Assembly (NCBI GenBank): GCA_945902915.1
Contig: CAMDNJ010000008.1
Span: forward strand, 1 to 43,146
Length of the DNA stretch: 43,146 bases
Source: Crenothrix polyspora
GTDB lineage: Bacteria > Pseudomonadota > Gammaproteobacteria > Methylococcales > Methylomonadaceae
Direction of reading: 5' to 3'
Every line of letters starts with the position of its first letter. Position 1 is the stretch's first letter. Both the position numbers and the translations under genes were made by a program. Positions 8,377-16,418 of the stretch are shown here, piece after piece. The notes beneath the pieces were generated by a model that had not been told where the DNA came from, did not search any database, and saw only the letters and a program-made list of their open reading frames with translations.

Positions 8377-8403
8377 TTAGCACTCAATGTAGATGAGTGC
8401 TAA
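8377..8403 (+). promoter_or_regulatory. CIRCE element (HrcA operator) upstream of rpoH
   Basis: TTAGCACTC, nine bases, GAGTGCTAA: both 9-bp arms match the CIRCE consensus exactly and the spacer has the canonical length. It lies 31 bp before the rpoH start codon. A possible sigma-70 promoter sits just upstream (TTGCAA at 8338-8343, TAGATA at 8362-8367, 18-bp spacer), so HrcA bound here would block the rpoH transcript. CIRCE is the known operator of the HrcA repressor, usually found at groESL or dnaK operons. The hrcA gene itself is not in this window. Confidence 0.93.
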
Positions 8404-8434
8404 TATTTATCAAAATATTTTTTTAGGAGATTAT

Positions 8435-9286
8435 ATGAGCACTGACTTAGCCTTGCCGATAAACTTATCTGTTGGAACTTTTGATGCTTATCTGAATTTG
8501 GTTCGCCAAATGCCTCGTCTAACTGCAGACCAAGAGCGTGAATTAACATTAAAGTTTAAGGATCACGGAGATTTAGACGCTGCACGTGATTTAGTAATGA
8601 GCAACTTAAGGTTCGTTGTTCATGTTGCTAGGGGTTACAGTGGTTATGGTTTGTCAATGCCGGATATTATTCAAGAAGGCAATGTTGGGTTGATGAAGGC
8701 TGTGAAGCGTTTTGATCCTGATGTTGGGGTGCGGCTGGTTTCATTTGCGGTGCATTGGATTAAGGCAGAAATACACGAATATGTCATTAAAAATTGGGGG
8801 ATAGTAAAAGTTGCAACAACCAAGTCACAGCGAAAGTTATTCTTTAATTTACGTAAATCAAAGAAAGGCATCGGCTGGTTGTCAGGTGATGAAGCCAAAG
8901 CTATTGCTACGGATTTAAATGTGAATCTGAGTGATGTATATGAAATGGAGAATCGATTAGGAAGTCCTGATATGTCATTTGATATGCCAGTTGATGAAGG
9001 TGCTGAAGATGCTTTTTGTGCACCAGTCAATTATCTTCATCAGCATGGAACTGACCCATTAGAGTTACTAGAAAATGCTGACTGGGAAGGGTATGGGCAA
9101 CATTTATTAGCTGATGCTATGGCAGACTTAGATCCGCGAAGCTTGGATATTTTATCGAGTCGTTGGTTAGCTGATAAAAAAGCAACTTTACATGAGTTAG
9201 CTGAGCGCTATAACGTTTCTGCTGAGAGAATTCGACAGTTAGAGCAAAATGCAATGAAGAAGCTAAAAGCTTCCGTTGTTCGTTAA
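8435..9286 (+). CDS. rpoH: RNA polymerase heat-shock sigma factor RpoH (sigma-32)
   Basis: Directs RNA polymerase to heat-shock promoters. At 283 residues it is almost the same length as the E. coli protein. Seen are region 2 with MSNLRFVVHVARGY, DIIQEGNVGLMKAVKRFDP and the -10 recognition helix. The RpoH-specific box QRKLFFNLRK (132-141) sets it apart from other sigma factors. Region 4 at the C-terminus has an HTH, ELAERYNVSAERIRQLEQNAMKKL. ATG 8435 is chosen because TAGGAGA lies 5-12 bases upstream; the in-frame ATG at 8393 lies inside the CIRCE palindrome and would be wrong. It follows ftsYEX as in enteric bacteria. Confidence 0.96.
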   Translation: MSTDLALPINLSVGTFDAYLNLVRQMPRLTADQERELTLKFKDHGDLDAARDLVMSNLRFVVHVARGYSGYGLSMPDIIQEGNVGLMKAVKRFDPDVGVRLVSFAVHWIKAEIHEYVIKNWGIVKVATTKSQRKLFFNLRKSKKGIGWLSGDEAKAIATDLNVNLSDVYEMENRLGSPDMSFDMPVDEGAEDAFCAPVNYLHQHGTDPLELLENADWEGYGQHLLADAMADLDPRSLDILSSRWLADKKATLHELAERYNVSAERIRQLEQNAMKKLKASVVR

Positions 9287-9354
9287 ATTATAATATTTGA
9301 AGATTGAAGTTTAAGCAGTTTCGGGCGCACTTAAATACTAAACGATAAGCCCAA

Positions 9355-9402
9355 GTTAGCTTTCCTTCGGCCTAGATTTAGGGCGAAGGAAAAAGCTTTT
9401 TT
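9355..9402 (+). terminator. Terminator downstream of rpoH
   Basis: Stem AGCTTTCCTTCG (9358-9369) pairs with CGAAGGAAAAAGCT (9384-9397, two-base bulge), followed by TTTTTT. It is located about 70 bp after the rpoH stop. Confidence 0.75.
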
Positions 9403-9455
9403 AGGCCTTAATCAACTTAATAGGAGTATCTCATTACATTACGAGACAATAAAAA

Positions 9456-9692
9456 TTAAGTTGGATTGAGGAGATTTAGCACAGTTTGAGCTTGTTCTGC
9501 CGCATCATGACCAAGATTAGTTAAATAACCGCCATCTTCGTGGGTTATTAAGCCTTTGTCAAAAAGGCGTTTAGTTGCGGCGATGTTTTCAGTTGTTGCC
9601 GTTTTGTGTACTTTAATGCCTTCAAGTGTCGTATTTAAATTATAAAGGATAAGAATGTTTAATTCGTCTACAAGTTATTTATTATAGGGCAT
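9456..9692 (-). pseudogene. TIGR02647-like small DNA-binding protein gene with early in-frame stop
   Basis: On the minus strand, ATG at 9692 has a good ribosome-binding site (GAGGA, about 7 bases upstream) and opens MPYNK, then TAA at 9677-9675. The same frame then continues cleanly for 72 codons to TAA at 9458-9456: LVDELNILILYNLNTTLEG, IKVHKTA, IAATKRLFDKGLITHEDGGY, LTNLGHDAAEQAQTVLNLL. This closely follows the TIGR02647 family (about 78 aa, small DNA-binding proteins of gammaproteobacteria). No ATG or GTG restart is obvious between codon 6 and the conserved region, so a nonsense change at codon 6 most likely inactivates it. A sequencing error or rare readthrough is the alternative. Confidence 0.72.
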
Positions 9693-10065
9693 AGCAAATC
9701 CTCATGATTCCATTAAGAAGGACAACTAGCATAAAGCTATTTGTAAATAAGGTGTAGTTTTTTCTATGCTGCTCTGTGAGTTATTGTGAGCAAACAGGCA
9801 ATTACGTAAGAGAATATTAAAGTAGTAATAAAAATAAGATATAAGAGTCTCGACTTGGGCTTTGATATTAACTAATTGATTTAGAGATATTTATGGCTAT
9901 AAGTGCAGGCTTAACGTAAATAAAGAAAATGATTCAAGAAGACCAAGGTATTCATCAATTAATATTTTGGATTGACAGTTGTCCCCATTCTACTTTAAAG
10001 TTGTGTCCGCAAAACAAGTATGTAACCAACTATAATTATTAATATAACCCTTCGGAGCACATAAC
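9693..10065 (+). promoter_or_regulatory. Leader region of the RuMP (hps) operon
   Basis: No gene is visible in this 373-bp stretch. Candidate promoter parts are TTGACA at 9972-9977 followed, 16 bp later, by TTTAAA at 9994-9999, and a separate TATAAT at 10031-10036 without a good -35. The ribosome-binding site of hps is CGGAG at 10053-10057, eight bases before the ATG. Promoter assignment is tentative; hps is a very highly expressed gene in methanotrophs. Confidence 0.4.
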
Positions 10066-10707
10066 ATGGCAAAAGCATTAATTCAAATGGCATTAGATTC
10101 ACTGGATTTCGACGCAACAGTAGCTCTTGCTACCACTGTAGCACCGTATGTTGATATTTTTGAAATCGGAACTCCATGTATTAAACACAATGGTATCAAT
10201 CTGGTTAGAGAGCTAAGAGCAAGATTCCCAGAAAAGTTATTATTAGTCGATCTTAAGACTATGGATGCAGGCGAATACGAAGCAACTCCTTTCTACGCAG
10301 CAGGCGCAGACATCGTTACAGTTCTTGGTGTATCAGGATTGGCAACTTGTCAGGGTGTTATTAAAGCAGCAAACGCACATGGTGCAGAAGCTCAGATCGA
10401 TCTAATTAACGTTGAAGACAAAGCAGCTTGCGCACGTGCAACTTGCGAAGCTGGTGCTCAAATCATGGGTATCCACACTGGTCTTGATGCACAAGCAGCA
10501 GGCCATACACCTTTTGCTGACTTGAACGAAATCGCAGCTCTAGGTTTACCAGTAAGAATTTCAGTTGCTGGCGGTATAAAAGCATCAACTGTTCAAGATG
10601 TTGTAAGAGCCGGTGCTAGTATCGTCGTAGTTGGAGCTGCAATTTATGGCGCAGCATCTCCTGCTGATGCAGCTCGTGAAATTCGTGACTTGGTAGACGC
10701 AGTATAA
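10066..10707 (+). CDS. hps: 3-hexulose-6-phosphate synthase
   Basis: Key enzyme of the ribulose monophosphate cycle: condenses formaldehyde with ribulose 5-phosphate to D-arabino-3-hexulose 6-phosphate in the cytoplasm. At 213 residues it is a member of the orotidine-5'-phosphate decarboxylase superfamily. The signature DLKTMDAG gives D62, K64 and D67, and the phosphate-binding end reads RISVAGGIKAST and VVGAAIYG. Length and motifs are typical of type I methanotrophs. Codon use is more C-ended than in its neighbours, as expected for a very highly expressed gene. The phosphohexuloisomerase gene follows after 2 bases, forming the standard hps-phi pair. Confidence 0.97.
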   Translation: MAKALIQMALDSLDFDATVALATTVAPYVDIFEIGTPCIKHNGINLVRELRARFPEKLLLVDLKTMDAGEYEATPFYAAGADIVTVLGVSGLATCQGVIKAANAHGAEAQIDLINVEDKAACARATCEAGAQIMGIHTGLDAQAAGHTPFADLNEIAALGLPVRISVAGGIKASTVQDVVRAGASIVVVGAAIYGAASPADAAREIRDLVDAV

Positions 10708-10709
10708 TT

Positions 10710-11243
10710 ATGCATCAGCAACTTATCATAGAGAAGATTTCAGGCATTCTTGAAGCAACAGATGATTCGTATGACGTTAAGCTAACGCAATTGCTTGATA
10801 GTGCTAAACGAATATTTATATCTGGTGCTGGTCGTTCCAAGCTGGTTGGCAATTTTTTTGCGATGAGATTGGTGCATGGCGGCTATGATGTCAGTGTCGT
10901 TGGAGAAATTGTAACGCCAAGCATAAAAAATGGTGATTTATTGGTTATTATCTCCGGATCTGGAGAAACTGAGCAATTGATAGCCTTCACTAAGAGTGCT
11001 AAAAAAGTAGGCGCGAAGATCGTATTGATTTCGGCAAAAAGCGACTCGACAATCGGCGACATGGCGGATGCAGTATTTCAAATAGGCCATGCAGACCTTT
11101 ATGGTAAGGTTCTGGGTATGCCTATGGGCACTGTGTTTGAATTGTCTACTTTAGTTTTTTTGGAGGCGACCATTTCTCATATCATTCATGAGAAAGGTAT
11201 AGCTGAAGAAGTGATGCGAGAAAGACACGCTAACTTAGAGTAA
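10710..11243 (+). CDS. phi: 6-phospho-3-hexuloisomerase
   Basis: Converts hexulose 6-phosphate, the hps product, to fructose 6-phosphate. The 177-residue protein is a single SIS (sugar isomerase) domain: ISGAGRSKLVGNFFAMRL near the N-terminus, VIISGSGETEQL as the phosphosugar-binding loop, and a helical tail ending RERHANLE with the family's conserved catalytic glutamate/histidine region. It starts 2 bases after hps and is co-transcribed with it. A 132-bp gap with a weak 6-bp hairpin precedes tkt. Confidence 0.96.
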   Translation: MHQQLIIEKISGILEATDDSYDVKLTQLLDSAKRIFISGAGRSKLVGNFFAMRLVHGGYDVSVVGEIVTPSIKNGDLLVIISGSGETEQLIAFTKSAKKVGAKIVLISAKSDSTIGDMADAVFQIGHADLYGKVLGMPMGTVFELSTLVFLEATISHIIHEKGIAEEVMRERHANLE

Positions 11244-11375
11244 TATCAAAAGAACGGGTGGTTATACTGCTCGTTCTGATGTTTTATAGACTTTGCTGTA
11301 AAGATATTTCCTGGCAGACTTGGATATTTAATAGCTGTCATTACATGTAATTTTAAAATAATGAAGGAGAATAAT

Positions 11376-13370
11376 ATGACTTCGCGTAGAGATTTAGCGA
11401 ACGCCATACGCGCTTTAAGCATGGATGCCGTACAAAAAGCAAACTCTGGACATCCAGGTGCACCAATGGGGATGGCGGATATCGCCCAAGTATTGTGGAA
11501 TGATTTTTTGCGCCACAATCCAACAAATCCACAATGGTCAAATCGGGATCGTTTTGTGCTTTCAAATGGCCACGGTTCAATGCTCATATATTCTTTGTTG
11601 CACCTGACTGGCTATGATTTACCTATTGATGAGCTGAAAAGCTTTCGTCAACTTCATTCAAAAACACCCGGACACCCGGAATATGGATATGCACCAGGCG
11701 TTGAGACAACAACCGGACCTTTAGGTCAAGGTATAACGAACGCTGTTGGTATGGCGATTGCTGAAAAAGCACTCGCGGCTCAATTTAATAAAGACGGCCA
11801 TAAAATCGTTGATCACCATACCTATGTTTTTTTAGGTGATGGCTGTTTGATGGAAGGCATTTCTCACGAAGCTTGTTCTTTGGCTGGAACTCTGGGCTTA
11901 GGTAATTTAACTGCATTTTGGGACGACAATGGTATTTCCATTGATGGCCATGTTGATGGTTGGTTTACTGACAACACTCCTATGCGTTTCGAAGCTTATG
12001 GTTGGCATGTTATTGCTGACGTTGATGGACATGATGCCGCTGCAATCGCTAAAGCAATAGAATTAGCTAAAGCGATGACTGACAAGCCAACCATGATTTG
12101 CTGTAAAACTACGATTGGTTTTGGCTCTCCTAATAAAGCTGGAAGTCATGCTTGTCACGGTGCCGCACTTGGTCAGGATGAAATCAATTTAACCAAGGCT
12201 GCATTGGGTTGGGATCATGAAGCTTTTGTAATTCCTGAAGACATTTATGCAGGTTGGGATGCCAAAGCCAAAGGTGAAAAAGCCGAAAAAGACTGGAATG
12301 AAAAATTTGCAGCTTACCAAGTTGCTTATCCTGACTTGGCTGCAGAATACCAACGTCGTACGACTGGTAAATTACCCGCAACTTGGCAAGTCGATGCTGA
12401 CGCTTTTGTCAGTTCGGTTAATGACGAGGCTAAAACAACTGCGACTCGATTGTCTTCATTGGCTGCTATTGAAGGATTTGCAAAGATCTTACCTGAAATA
12501 TTTGGTGGCTCTGCCGATTTAGGCTGTTCAAATATGACGGAATGGTCTACATACAGGCCAATGCGTGCTGATAAACCTAATGCTAATTACATTAATTATG
12601 GCGTGCGTGAATTCGGTATGTCTGCGATTATGAATGGTATCGCCTTGCATGGTGGCTTCATTCCATTTGGAGCGACATTCTTGATGTTCTCTGAATATGC
12701 ACGTAATGCCTTGCGTATGGCTTCTTTAATGAAGATACGATCAATCTTTGTTTATACACATGATTCTATCGGTTTAGGTGAAGATGGTCCTACTCATCAA
12801 CCAGTAGAGCAAACTGCAACTTTGCGTTTGATTCCAGGTATACAAGTTTGGCGTCCTTGTGACGCAGTAGAAACCACCGTTTCATGGAAGGCAGCTTTTG
12901 AACGACAAGATGGCCCTTCTATTCTGGTCTTTTCTAGACAAAATTTACCGCATGTGCCGCGCACTGAGCAACAAATTGCAAATATTTCAAAAGGTGGCTA
13001 TATCTTAAGTGACTGCGACGGTCAGCCTGATGCTATTATTATAGCTACGGGATCCGAAGTTGAACTGGCTCTGAAAGCAGCGGATGAACTTAAAGCTACA
13101 GGTAAAAAGATTCGAGTGGTTTCTATGCCATCTACTAATATTTTTGATGCTCAAGATGCGGCTTATCGCGAATCAGTGTTACCGGTTTCCGTAACACAAC
13201 GTGTTGCAGTTGAAGCGGGTGTGACTGATGGTTGGTGGAAGTATGTTGGGACTCACGGTAAAATAGTTGGTCTCGATCGTTTTGGTGAGTCTGCACCTGC
13301 AGGACAGCTTTTCAAAGAGTTCGGCTTTACCGTTGAGAATGTAGTTAAAAACATAGAAGCTGTTCTTTAG
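11376..13370 (+). CDS. tkt: Transketolase
   Basis: Thiamine diphosphate enzyme of the RuMP and pentose phosphate pathways that helps regenerate ribulose 5-phosphate. At 664 residues it matches TktA. The order of features is [16 protein letters not shown], the ThDP/Mg motif [22 protein letters not shown], the pyrimidine domain with [19 protein letters not shown] and [19 protein letters not shown], and a C-terminal domain with [14 protein letters not shown] 11376 is preceded by AAGGAGA; an in-frame ATG at 11361 overlaps that ribosome-binding site and is rejected. Its place after hps-phi assigns it to formaldehyde assimilation. Confidence 0.97.
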   Translation: MTSRRDLANAIRALSMDAVQKANSGHPGAPMGMADIAQVLWNDFLRHNPTNPQWSNRDRFVLSNGHGSMLIYSLLHLTGYDLPIDELKSFRQLHSKTPGHPEYGYAPGVETTTGPLGQGITNAVGMAIAEKALAAQFNKDGHKIVDHHTYVFLGDGCLMEGISHEACSLAGTLGLGNLTAFWDDNGISIDGHVDGWFTDNTPMRFEAYGWHVIADVDGHDAAAIAKAIELAKAMTDKPTMICCKTTIGFGSPNKAGSHACHGAALGQDEINLTKAALGWDHEAFVIPEDIYAGWDAKAKGEKAEKDWNEKFAAYQVAYPDLAAEYQRRTTGKLPATWQVDADAFVSSVNDEAKTTATRLSSLAAIEGFAKILPEIFGGSADLGCSNMTEWSTYRPMRADKPNANYINYGVREFGMSAIMNGIALHGGFIPFGATFLMFSEYARNALRMASLMKIRSIFVYTHDSIGLGEDGPTHQPVEQTATLRLIPGIQVWRPCDAVETTVSWKAAFERQDGPSILVFSRQNLPHVPRTEQQIANISKGGYILSDCDGQPDAIIIATGSEVELALKAADELKATGKKIRVVSMPSTNIFDAQDAAYRESVLPVSVTQRVAVEAGVTDGWWKYVGTHGKIVGLDRFGESAPAGQLFKEFGFTVENVVKNIEAVL

Positions 13371-13420
13371 TATTAACAAAATATTACAATAGTTACACAT
13401 ATAAACATGGATAAAGCTTT

Positions 13421-13456
13421 CTCGAGTATAGTTGCTCACAGTGAACTATACTCGAG
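13421..13456. repeat. 13-bp perfect inverted repeat between tkt and the GVxKYL genes
   Basis: CTCGAGTATAGTT (13421-13433) and its exact complement (13444-13456) with a 10-base loop. No T-tract follows, so it is not a standard terminator. It lies 50 bp after tkt and 38 bp before the GTG start at 13494, and could be an RNA stability or processing hairpin, or an operator. Confidence 0.8.
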
Positions 13457-13493
13457 GGATTTAGCCTCTTCTTACGACTTTTAGGTGAACAAC

Positions 13494-14201
13494 GTGAAAA
13501 AGAATAATTTGACCAAAGGTGCATTTGTGGTTTTGTTGTTAGCAAATGCTGCAGTAAGCGCAGATCAAAAATATCCAGCCGCAGACTTCCAACCAGAAGT
13601 TCTTTATCAAGATAACGCCTATATTGGTAAGAATAGTTCATCTAGCTCTGTTGAAGTTAAATCTGCTGAAACTAAAAAAGTTGATTCTAATTCTGGAAAA
13701 AACCAAGTGGTTGATTCAAAATATCCAGCAGCAGATTTTCAGCCAGAAATTTTATATCAAGATAAAAATTATAAACAAGCTCCTGCTCCTTTAGTAAAAG
13801 CACAAGTAGTTACTTCAAAAACTATAGCGAATGATGAAGCTGTTGCAGTAGATACTAGCGAGAGCAAAGATGATTCTTCGCAATTAACTTATATATTAGG
13901 TTTAGCTGTTTTGGCTTGCGCTGGTTTTTTCTTAAAAAAACGAAGTGCAGAGACAGTTCAGAAGAAATCAAATCTTTCAGATTCACCTGTTAAAAAATCA
14001 TATGCTCTTAATACAGGTGTAGCGAAATATTTGAATAAAGTAACAGGAACTGGTGTTTCTAGATATTTAGAAACACATGTTAAAGCGGCAACATTCTCAA
14101 CGGGTGTAGCTAAGTACATGGCAAAACAGGCAAGCGCACCTAAAGCAACTGAAAATAACGCAGCAACTGGCGTTGAAAAGTACATGCGTGATCGGGGATA
14201 A
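13494..14201 (+). CDS. Exported membrane protein with YPAADFQP and GVxKYL repeats
   Basis: Unrecognised function. From GTG 13494 (AGGTGA six bases upstream; GTG 13485 is less likely) it has 235 residues. A signal-peptide-like start (MKKNNLTKGAFVVLLLANAAVSA) is followed by two copies of a KYPAADFQPE(V/I)LYQD repeat about 50 residues apart. After a Ser/Lys-rich spacer comes one membrane helix (~131-147) ending in KKRS. The C-terminal third has four GV(A/S/E)(K/R)Y(L/M) motifs (about 175, 187, 204 and 226). By the positive-inside rule the YPAADFQP half is periplasmic and the GVxKYL half cytoplasmic. It lies between tkt and tal in the RuMP cluster, 3 bases before a second GVxKYL gene. No catalytic motif is visible. 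Confidence 0.9.
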   Translation: MKKNNLTKGAFVVLLLANAAVSADQKYPAADFQPEVLYQDNAYIGKNSSSSSVEVKSAETKKVDSNSGKNQVVDSKYPAADFQPEILYQDKNYKQAPAPLVKAQVVTSKTIANDEAVAVDTSESKDDSSQLTYILGLAVLACAGFFLKKRSAETVQKKSNLSDSPVKKSYALNTGVAKYLNKVTGTGVSRYLETHVKAATFSTGVAKYMAKQASAPKATENNAATGVEKYMRDRG

Positions 14202-14204
14202 GAA

Positions 14205-15011
14205 ATGAACCAAAATAACTTGGGTGGTTTTCTTTTTCCTGCTGTTGCCGGGTTGTTCTTTTTCATGAAGCGACCTAGTGTTAATGAGATAGAAGTAGTT
14301 CATACTCATTATCCGGTTTACTCTAAGGATTCAACTGGACTTACAGGTGTTGCTAAATATTTAGCATACCAAGATGATGCTCTGCAATCTCAATTAATTG
14401 CTGATGAGCTTGCAAAGCAGCACCCAGAATCATCGAAGAGTAGCGTATCAAAATACTTAGACACCCTAGATAAAAGCCTAGTAACTGGTGTAGCTAAATA
14501 TATGCTTAGGCAGGCAATAGTTGAAAAACAACAAATACAAATACTCAAGGCTGCTGAAGGATCTAGTGTTGAAAGGTACTTGAAAAATAAAAAAAATGCG
14601 CCGGAGTTGAGTGGTGTTGCTAAATATCTAAAGCATCTAGATAGTTTGCCACAGCCTAGTAATGTTGCTAAATATATGGCAAAACAAGCTGCACTTGATG
14701 CTTTAAAAGCTAAAAAAACTGATGTGCAAATGTCAGGTGTAGCTAAATATTTAAGTTACCAAGAGAGTTTACCTAAACCTAGTAAGGTAGAAAAATATTT
14801 GGCTATGCAAGCTATTTTAACTGCAAAACAAGTTAATACGACTTTAGCTAAGCATGAATTAACAGGAGTATCAAAGTATTTGCAGCATCAAGATGCTTTG
14901 CCTCAGCCAAGTAAGGTAGCTAAGTATATGAAAAGGCAGGTATTATTAGAGCAGAAACCTCTAGTTATTAATGAGACTGGTGTTGATAAATATATGCGGA
15001 TTCAAGGTTAA
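14205..15011 (+). CDS. Membrane-anchored protein made of eleven GVxKYL-type repeats
   Basis: Unrecognised function. 268 residues: a short N-terminal hydrophobic anchor (~7-20) followed by MKRP, then a Lys-rich, mostly helical-looking repeat region. The motif (T/S/N/K)-V-x-(K/R)-Y-(L/M) occurs at 48, 80, 95, 121, 137, 153, 178, 194, 221, 237 and 259. Motifs tend to come in pairs 15-16 residues apart, with 22-27 between pairs. The inner linker of a pair is often SLPxPS. The last motif ends the protein (DKYMRIQG), as in the upstream gene. The anchor followed by Lys-Arg predicts a cytoplasmic repeat domain. It is 3 bases downstream of its partner gene, so the two are surely co-transcribed, and a strong terminator follows. 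Confidence 0.9.
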   Translation: MNQNNLGGFLFPAVAGLFFFMKRPSVNEIEVVHTHYPVYSKDSTGLTGVAKYLAYQDDALQSQLIADELAKQHPESSKSSVSKYLDTLDKSLVTGVAKYMLRQAIVEKQQIQILKAAEGSSVERYLKNKKNAPELSGVAKYLKHLDSLPQPSNVAKYMAKQAALDALKAKKTDVQMSGVAKYLSYQESLPKPSKVEKYLAMQAILTAKQVNTTLAKHELTGVSKYLQHQDALPQPSKVAKYMKRQVLLEQKPLVINETGVDKYMRIQG

Positions 15012-15022
15012 AAAATATGTTT

Positions 15023-15064
15023 AAAATACACCGCTATCATAATTGATAGCGGTGTATTTTTTTG
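15023..15064 (+). terminator. Terminator after the GVxKYL gene pair
   Basis: A 17-bp perfect stem (15023-15039 with 15044-15060, core ACACCGCTATCA) and a 4-base loop, ending in seven T residues. It separates the hps-phi-tkt-repeat block from tal. An A-tract on the other side makes it potentially bidirectional. Confidence 0.93.
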
Positions 15065-15347
15065 TTTTTAAATCTAATATTGTCTCAAACAAGTGTTAGT
15101 TATAGTTTCTTCAGATTAAACTGTATAAGTTTTAATTTGTTAGCATATATATAGTTGATAAAAGCTCCATGTTTATCTTATAAATAAACACGTTCAATTG
15201 GCATGATGTAATAGATGCTTGTTTTACTTTTAGATTTTATAAATTTACTGATTATCTTTTCCTACAAAATTCAAATAGCTGCAATGAGTTCAGTGATGAA
15301 TGACATGCATTACAATAATTTTAACTTAATAATATAGAGGGCCTGTC
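15065..15347 (+). promoter_or_regulatory. AT-rich leader of transaldolase
   Basis: No gene is visible. The stretch is very AT-rich (for example GCATATATATAG near 15143-15154) and presumably contains the tal promoter, but no convincing -35/-10 pair can be named. The tal ribosome-binding site is AGAGGG at about 15336-15341, before ATG 15348. Confidence 0.4.
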
Positions 15348-16334
15348 ATGGGAATAAATTTATTAGATCAACTTAAAGCTGTTACAGTAGTTGTTGCAGA
15401 TACTGGCGACATTCAAGCCATTGAAACCTTTAAACCTCGCGATGCTACGACTAACCCTTCTTTAATTACAGCTGCAGCGCAAATGCCACAATATCAAGGT
15501 ATTGTTGATAATACATTAAAAGCTGCGCGCACTAGCTTAGGTCAAACGGCTACTGCTGCAGAAGTTGTAACTTTGGCTTTTGATCGTCTTGCTGTATCTT
15601 TTGGGCTTAAGATTTTAGAAATCATACCAGGCCGTGTATCTACAGAAGTAGATGCTCGTCTTTCTTTCGACACTGATGCGACAATAGCAAAAGGCCGTGA
15701 ATTGATAGCCCAATACGAAGAGCACAATGTTGGTCGTGATCGCGTATTAATCAAAATTGCTGCTACTTGGGAAGGTATTCAAGCTGCTGCTGTTCTTGAA
15801 AAAGAAGGCATACATTGTAACTTGACTTTATTGTTTGGAATTCACCAAGCCATTGCGTGTGCTGAAAATGGCATCACTCTGATTTCGCCATTCGTAGGCC
15901 GCATTCTTGATTGGTATAAAAAAGATACCGGTCGTGATTCTTATGCGCCTGCTGAAGATCCAGGTGTGGTTTCAGTTACTGAAATTTATAACTACTATAA
16001 AAAGTTTGGTTACAAAACTGAGGTTATGGGTGCTAGCTTCCGTAACGTTGGTGAAATTACTGAATTAGCGGGTAGTGATTTATTGACTATTGCGCCTTCT
16101 TTACTGGCTGAATTACAAGCAACAGAAGGTGAGTTGCCACGTAAACTTGATCCAGTTAATGCAGCAAGCTTATCAATTGAAAAAATCTCAATAGACAAAG
16201 CTACTTTTGAAGCGATGCATGCTGAAAACCGTATGGCTAACGATAAATTAGCTGAAGGTATTAGCGGCTTTGCTGCGGCATTAGTAACGCTAGAACAATT
16301 ACTTGCAGATCGCTTAGCTAGCCTTGAAGGTTAA
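15348..16334 (+). CDS. tal: Transaldolase
   Basis: Transfers a dihydroxyacetone unit in the rearrangement phase of the RuMP and pentose phosphate pathways. At 328 residues it is a TalB-class enzyme. [13 protein letters not shown] near the N-terminus is the family signature, and the Schiff-base lysine is K136 in [31 protein letters not shown] and [14 protein letters not shown] follow. The ATG has AGAGGG upstream. It has its own leader after a strong terminator, so it is probably transcribed separately from hps-phi-tkt but together with fba 84 bases downstream. Confidence 0.97.
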   Translation: MGINLLDQLKAVTVVVADTGDIQAIETFKPRDATTNPSLITAAAQMPQYQGIVDNTLKAARTSLGQTATAAEVVTLAFDRLAVSFGLKILEIIPGRVSTEVDARLSFDTDATIAKGRELIAQYEEHNVGRDRVLIKIAATWEGIQAAAVLEKEGIHCNLTLLFGIHQAIACAENGITLISPFVGRILDWYKKDTGRDSYAPAEDPGVVSVTEIYNYYKKFGYKTEVMGASFRNVGEITELAGSDLLTIAPSLLAELQATEGELPRKLDPVNAASLSIEKISIDKATFEAMHAENRMANDKLAEGISGFAAALVTLEQLLADRLASLEG

Positions 16335-16418
16335 TATATTACACGGGGGTTTTTATAGGCCTCCGTCGTATATCTAACGTTAACTTACAATAAATAGACT
16401 GAAACAGGACTCCTTTAA

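Noticed and set aside
8393-8434. Upstream ATG for rpoH adding 14 residues
   Set aside because: It lies inside the CIRCE palindrome, has no ribosome-binding site, and the added residues are unlike RpoH. ATG 8435 has TAGGAGA.
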